A model generated the notes under the pieces. It was given only the letters and a program-made list of their open reading frames with translations. It was not told where the DNA came from and ran no database searches. This document shows positions 6,712 to 8,968 of a stretch of 8,968 nt of DNA, one piece after another. The first letter of the stretch is position 1, and each line of letters opens with the position of its first letter. Location: NCBI GenBank assembly GCA_003557545.1, contig PWOD01000002.1:1-8968 (forward strand), written 5' to 3'. The translations under genes were made by a program, and so were the position numbers. The DNA is from a bacterium (GTDB taxonomy: Bacteria > T1Sed10-126).

Positions 6712-7893
6712 ATGGATCTACACCTGGCAGCCAACTATGATTTAGAACTAATTGATAAGGTTGCAGATGGTTCAGTCAGTACTGTTTATGGTAAATGTCG
6801 AGAAGATTTTGTGGGTGGTGGTAGAGCCTCATACATGGGTAAGCAGATCGGGTTTACAGAGCTGGCTTGGTATATTCGCAAATTGAAAGAGAGAGGGCTT
6901 GAATTTTCTTATCTGCTGAACAGTTCCTGTTTGGGCAATAGAGAGTGGAATCGCTGTGGCCAGAAGAAGCTTCAGCGGTTTCTGAAGAATTTACTGCAAG
7001 CTGGTGTGGAAAGGGTTACTGTTTCTACACCATTCCTGTTCAAATTAATAAAAAAACGTTATCCGGAGATAAAGATTACGGTTGGTATTTATGCCCAGGT
7101 GGATACAGTTGAGCGGGTGAAGTTCTGGGATGAGCTGGGTGCTGACGCAATCACCCTGGAGTCTTTTTCGATCAATCGAGATTTCAAACTATTGGGTAAA
7201 ATCAGGCAGTCAACTGATAAGGAGTTGATTTTGCTTGCGAATCATATCTGTCTGTTAAATTGTCCGCTGCAACCTTACCATCAGAACTGTTTTTCCCACG
7301 CTTCAACTTTGGCCCCTGATTTCTTTGTTGATTACTGTTATCTGGAGTGCAACCGGCGGCGTTTTGACAATCCAGAAAGTTTTATTTCATCACAGTGGAT
7401 CAGACCGGAAGATATTGGTAGATACATCGATATGGGATATGAAACCTTCAAATTATTAGAGAGAGATCTTCCGTCTGAAGTGCTGCTGAACCGGGTTAGA
7501 GCTTATGAGAAGCGTCAATACCGGGGGAATCTAGCCGATTTATTGGTTTCTCATTCGTTTGGCCGACCAAAGATAAAAGCGGGTTTCAGATATTTTTTGA
7601 AGCAGTTATTTCAGGCCCCTTTAAAATCTTTGTTGCAAGCCAGAAAATTTATGCAGAGGCAGGGGTTGCTGTATAAGCTTGAGCAGCCGCCGGTAAATAT
7701 TAAAGCTGATCAAATCCCACCAGATTTTCTTGATAGAGTGGTTGAAAGAGATTGTCTGAACAGCTGCTGCAGTGAGTGTGGTTTCTGTAAGAAGGTGGCA
7801 GAACGAGCGGTGGAGCTGGCGGAAGATGGTCGACTAGCAGAGTATTCTGCGATGATCGAACAGCTGGAGAGTGGTGAGTTCTGGAATGTTTAA
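6712..7893 (+). CDS. U32-family (UbiU/UbiV-like) Cys-rich protein, putative Fe-S enzyme of the polyketide operon
   Basis: This 393-residue soluble protein belongs to the peptidase U32 family (PF01136), several members of which are not proteases: UbiU and UbiV carry 4Fe-4S clusters and support O2-independent hydroxylation of the quinone ring. Visible family landmarks are VYGKCREDFVGGGRASY (residues 25-41), LLNSSCLGNREW (68-79), VTVSTPFLFKLIKKRYP (102-118), ADAITLESFSINRDFKLL (144-161) and SSQWIRPEDI (226-235). The Cys set NHIC-x3-C (180, 184), C193, C209 and C213 matches the area where U32 proteins bind their cluster. A second Cys group closes the protein: C348, C352, C353, C356, C359. The ATG at 6712 follows GGGGATAAG. 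It is the first gene of an operon with a methyltransferase and a type III PKS, so I infer oxidation or hydroxylation of the polyketide product. Protease or tRNA-modification roles remain possible. Confidence 0.85.
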   Translation: MDLHLAANYDLELIDKVADGSVSTVYGKCREDFVGGGRASYMGKQIGFTELAWYIRKLKERGLEFSYLLNSSCLGNREWNRCGQKKLQRFLKNLLQAGVERVTVSTPFLFKLIKKRYPEIKITVGIYAQVDTVERVKFWDELGADAITLESFSINRDFKLLGKIRQSTDKELILLANHICLLNCPLQPYHQNCFSHASTLAPDFFVDYCYLECNRRRFDNPESFISSQWIRPEDIGRYIDMGYETFKLLERDLPSEVLLNRVRAYEKRQYRGNLADLLVSHSFGRPKIKAGFRYFLKQLFQAPLKSLLQARKFMQRQGLLYKLEQPPVNIKADQIPPDFLDRVVERDCLNSCCSECGFCKKVAERAVELAEDGRLAEYSAMIEQLESGEFWNV

Positions 7894-8602
7894 CTTGATG
7901 AACCGGGAAGTTGAACGTCAGGAGATTATCGATGGTCCCGGGGCATCGATAAAAATCCTTGAAAAAAGTTATGCGTTAATGGAGGAGGTTAACCGGTATT
8001 ACGGAGGAAGTTATGTGATCTGTTCTTTTTTGAAAAAAGAATACAGTTCTGGGCGGATAACTGGTGGAAAACCGACGCGGATACTTGATCTGGGTAGTGG
8101 CAGCTGTGACCTGCCGGCAGCGGTGATAAAATGGGGCAAGAAAAACGGCCGTGAGATTGAGTATACCTGTCTGGAAACTCAGCAAGCGGCGATAGATCGA
8201 GCCCGTAAAGCCGGCCGTCTGGGTCTTCAGATTCGGATATTAAAAGAGGATTTGTTCGCCTATCAACTCTCTGAAAAATATGATTATGTTACGGCCAGTA
8301 TGGTAATGCATCATTTTGATTATCCGAAGATTTTGGAGATTTGCCAGAAATATCTCGACTGTGTGACAGGGGCTTTAGTAATAAATGATCTGATAAGAAA
8401 TCCGCTTTTTTATTTACTTACCTCTATGAGAACAGCATTCATTAACCCGGGAGTCAGGCATGACGCGCTACTGTCGATTAAGAAAGGTTTTGCCAGGCGA
8501 GAGTTGGAAAGATTAGCGGCCGACCTTCCAGAATTTTCAGTTGAAACTGTTACCAAACCATTATTTAGAATCAGAACGGTTATTCGAGCAAAGGGAGATT
8601 AA
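7886..8602 (+). CDS. Class I SAM methyltransferase of the type III PKS operon
   Basis: This 238-residue enzyme has motif I ILDLGSGSCDLP at residues 66-77, an acidic ribose contact in YTCLETQQ (Glu97), KEDLF (120-124) and an MHHFDYP stretch (141-147). The later segment NDLIRNPLFYLL and RHDALLSIKKGFARREL is, as I recall the family, typical of methyltransferases encoded beside bacterial type III polyketide synthases. I choose the ATG at 7886, which overlaps the U32 gene by 8 bp; in-frame GTGs at 7871 and 7874 and an ATG at 7898 are alternatives, and none has a strong ribosome binding site, so translation is probably coupled. By analogy with SrsB-type enzymes it would methylate a phenolic hydroxyl or ring position of the polyketide; whether it is O- or C-methylation cannot be told. 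The next gene's ATG starts 1 bp after its stop. Confidence 0.85.
   Translation: MFNLMNREVERQEIIDGPGASIKILEKSYALMEEVNRYYGGSYVICSFLKKEYSSGRITGGKPTRILDLGSGSCDLPAAVIKWGKKNGREIEYTCLETQQAAIDRARKAGRLGLQIRILKEDLFAYQLSEKYDYVTASMVMHHFDYPKILEICQKYLDCVTGALVINDLIRNPLFYLLTSMRTAFINPGVRHDALLSIKKGFARRELERLAADLPEFSVETVTKPLFRIRTVIRAKGD
8592..8597 (+). promoter_or_regulatory. Ribosome binding site of the type III PKS gene
   Basis: AGGGAG lies within the last codons of the methyltransferase gene, 6 bases before the ATG at 8604. It fixes the start and shows that the two genes are translated from one message. Confidence 0.7.
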
Positions 8603-8603
8603 G

Positions 8604-8968
8604 ATGAGTCTTTATATAAATCAAATTGGAACAGCAGTACCAGATTTTTCTGTTACCCAAGAAGAGGCCTTTGTCCATATGCAGAAGTTTTTTGATTTAT
8701 CTGAAAAAGAGCGTCTCTGGTATGGCAAACTTTTTCGTCAGAGTCCGATAAAAAAACGGCATGTGGGTTTGGATAGTGTTGAAGATATTACGAGGAATAA
8801 CCAGGATCAACTGGTAGAAAGATTTAATATCCAGGGCCGGCGAGTGGCGCGCCGGGCTGCCCGGAGATGTCTTGAAGTGACCAACTTGGCCGCTACGGAT
8901 ATTGCCCGGCTTACAGTTAATACCTGTACCGGTTATTTATGTCCGGGGTTGACGTCCTACCTGGTAGA
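8604..8968 (+). CDS. Type III polyketide synthase (chalcone/stilbene synthase-like), N-terminal part, truncated by window end
   Basis: About 121 residues are visible of an enzyme normally 350-400 long. It starts MSLYINQIGTAVPDFSVTQ, the usual thiolase-fold beginning of type III PKS proteins. RQSPIKKRHV (about 45-54) follows at the place of the family's xxIxxRy segment, then FNIQGRRVARRAARRCLEV (about 73-91). The strand NTCTGYLCPGLTSYLV (about 106-121) matches the family's CTGxxxPGxD region, except that Asp is Thr here. The catalytic Cys, His and Asn lie beyond the window. A Shine-Dalgarno AGGGAG (8592-8597) is 6 bases ahead of the ATG, inside the methyltransferase gene. Such homodimers condense a fatty-acyl starter with malonyl-CoA to make pyrones, resorcinols or phloroglucinols; a long-chain alkylresorcinol product is plausible here, but starter choice cannot be read. 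A KAS III-type enzyme is a less likely alternative. Confidence 0.88.
   Translation, partial: MSLYINQIGTAVPDFSVTQEEAFVHMQKFFDLSEKERLWYGKLFRQSPIKKRHVGLDSVEDITRNNQDQLVERFNIQGRRVARRAARRCLEVTNLAATDIARLTVNTCTGYLCPGLTSYLV

Noticed and set aside
7976-8185. Antisense frame in the second methyltransferase
   Set aside because: It lies across motif I of a well-supported methyltransferase and has no features of its own.

Overview
The window looks like a chromosomal segment from a diderm (outer-membrane) bacterium, probably an anaerobe, of moderately low GC. The envelope evidence is an O/P-type porin ending in a terminal Phe and a secreted leucine-rich-repeat protein with a secretion-tail-like C-terminus. 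The anaerobe guess rests on a Cys-rich U32 protein of a type linked to oxygen-independent chemistry. Desulfobacterota (deltaproteobacteria) or a diderm Firmicute lineage such as Halanaerobiales would fit, but the sequence alone does not decide between them.

Bases 1-1456 are an accessory, partly decayed region. It opens with the C-terminal half of an ExeA/TniB-like AAA+ ATPase of the kind carried by Mu/Tn7-like or IS-type transposons. A transposon-end-like repeat at 488-516 has a second copy at 3782-3808. Next comes an intact-looking RelE/ParE-family toxin whose upstream antitoxin frame seems truncated and contains a run of eight G. About 470 bp with no convincing gene follow, holding one bulged hairpin.

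Bases 1457-3985 hold a class I SAM methyltransferase and then a porin with its own strong sigma-70-type promoter. A 493-bp intergenic region follows, carrying a long bipartite hairpin terminator, the second copy of the transposon-end-like repeat, and the promoter of the next gene.

Bases 3986-6496 encode an 836-residue secreted protein with 24 uninterrupted 22-residue BspA-type (LRR_5) leucine-rich repeats, an InlB-type B-repeat-like domain and a T9SS/FlgD-like C-terminal tail.

Bases 6712-8968 are the most interesting part: a tightly packed three-gene operon (8-bp overlap, then a 1-bp gap) of a U32-family Cys-rich protein, a SAM methyltransferase and a chalcone-synthase-like type III polyketide synthase that runs off the window. 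By analogy with known operons that make alkylresorcinols or alkylquinones from a type III PKS, a methyltransferase and an O2-dependent flavin hydroxylase, and with UbiU/UbiV (U32 proteins that support O2-independent ring hydroxylation), I infer that this may be an anaerobic pathway to a methylated phenolic or quinone lipid.
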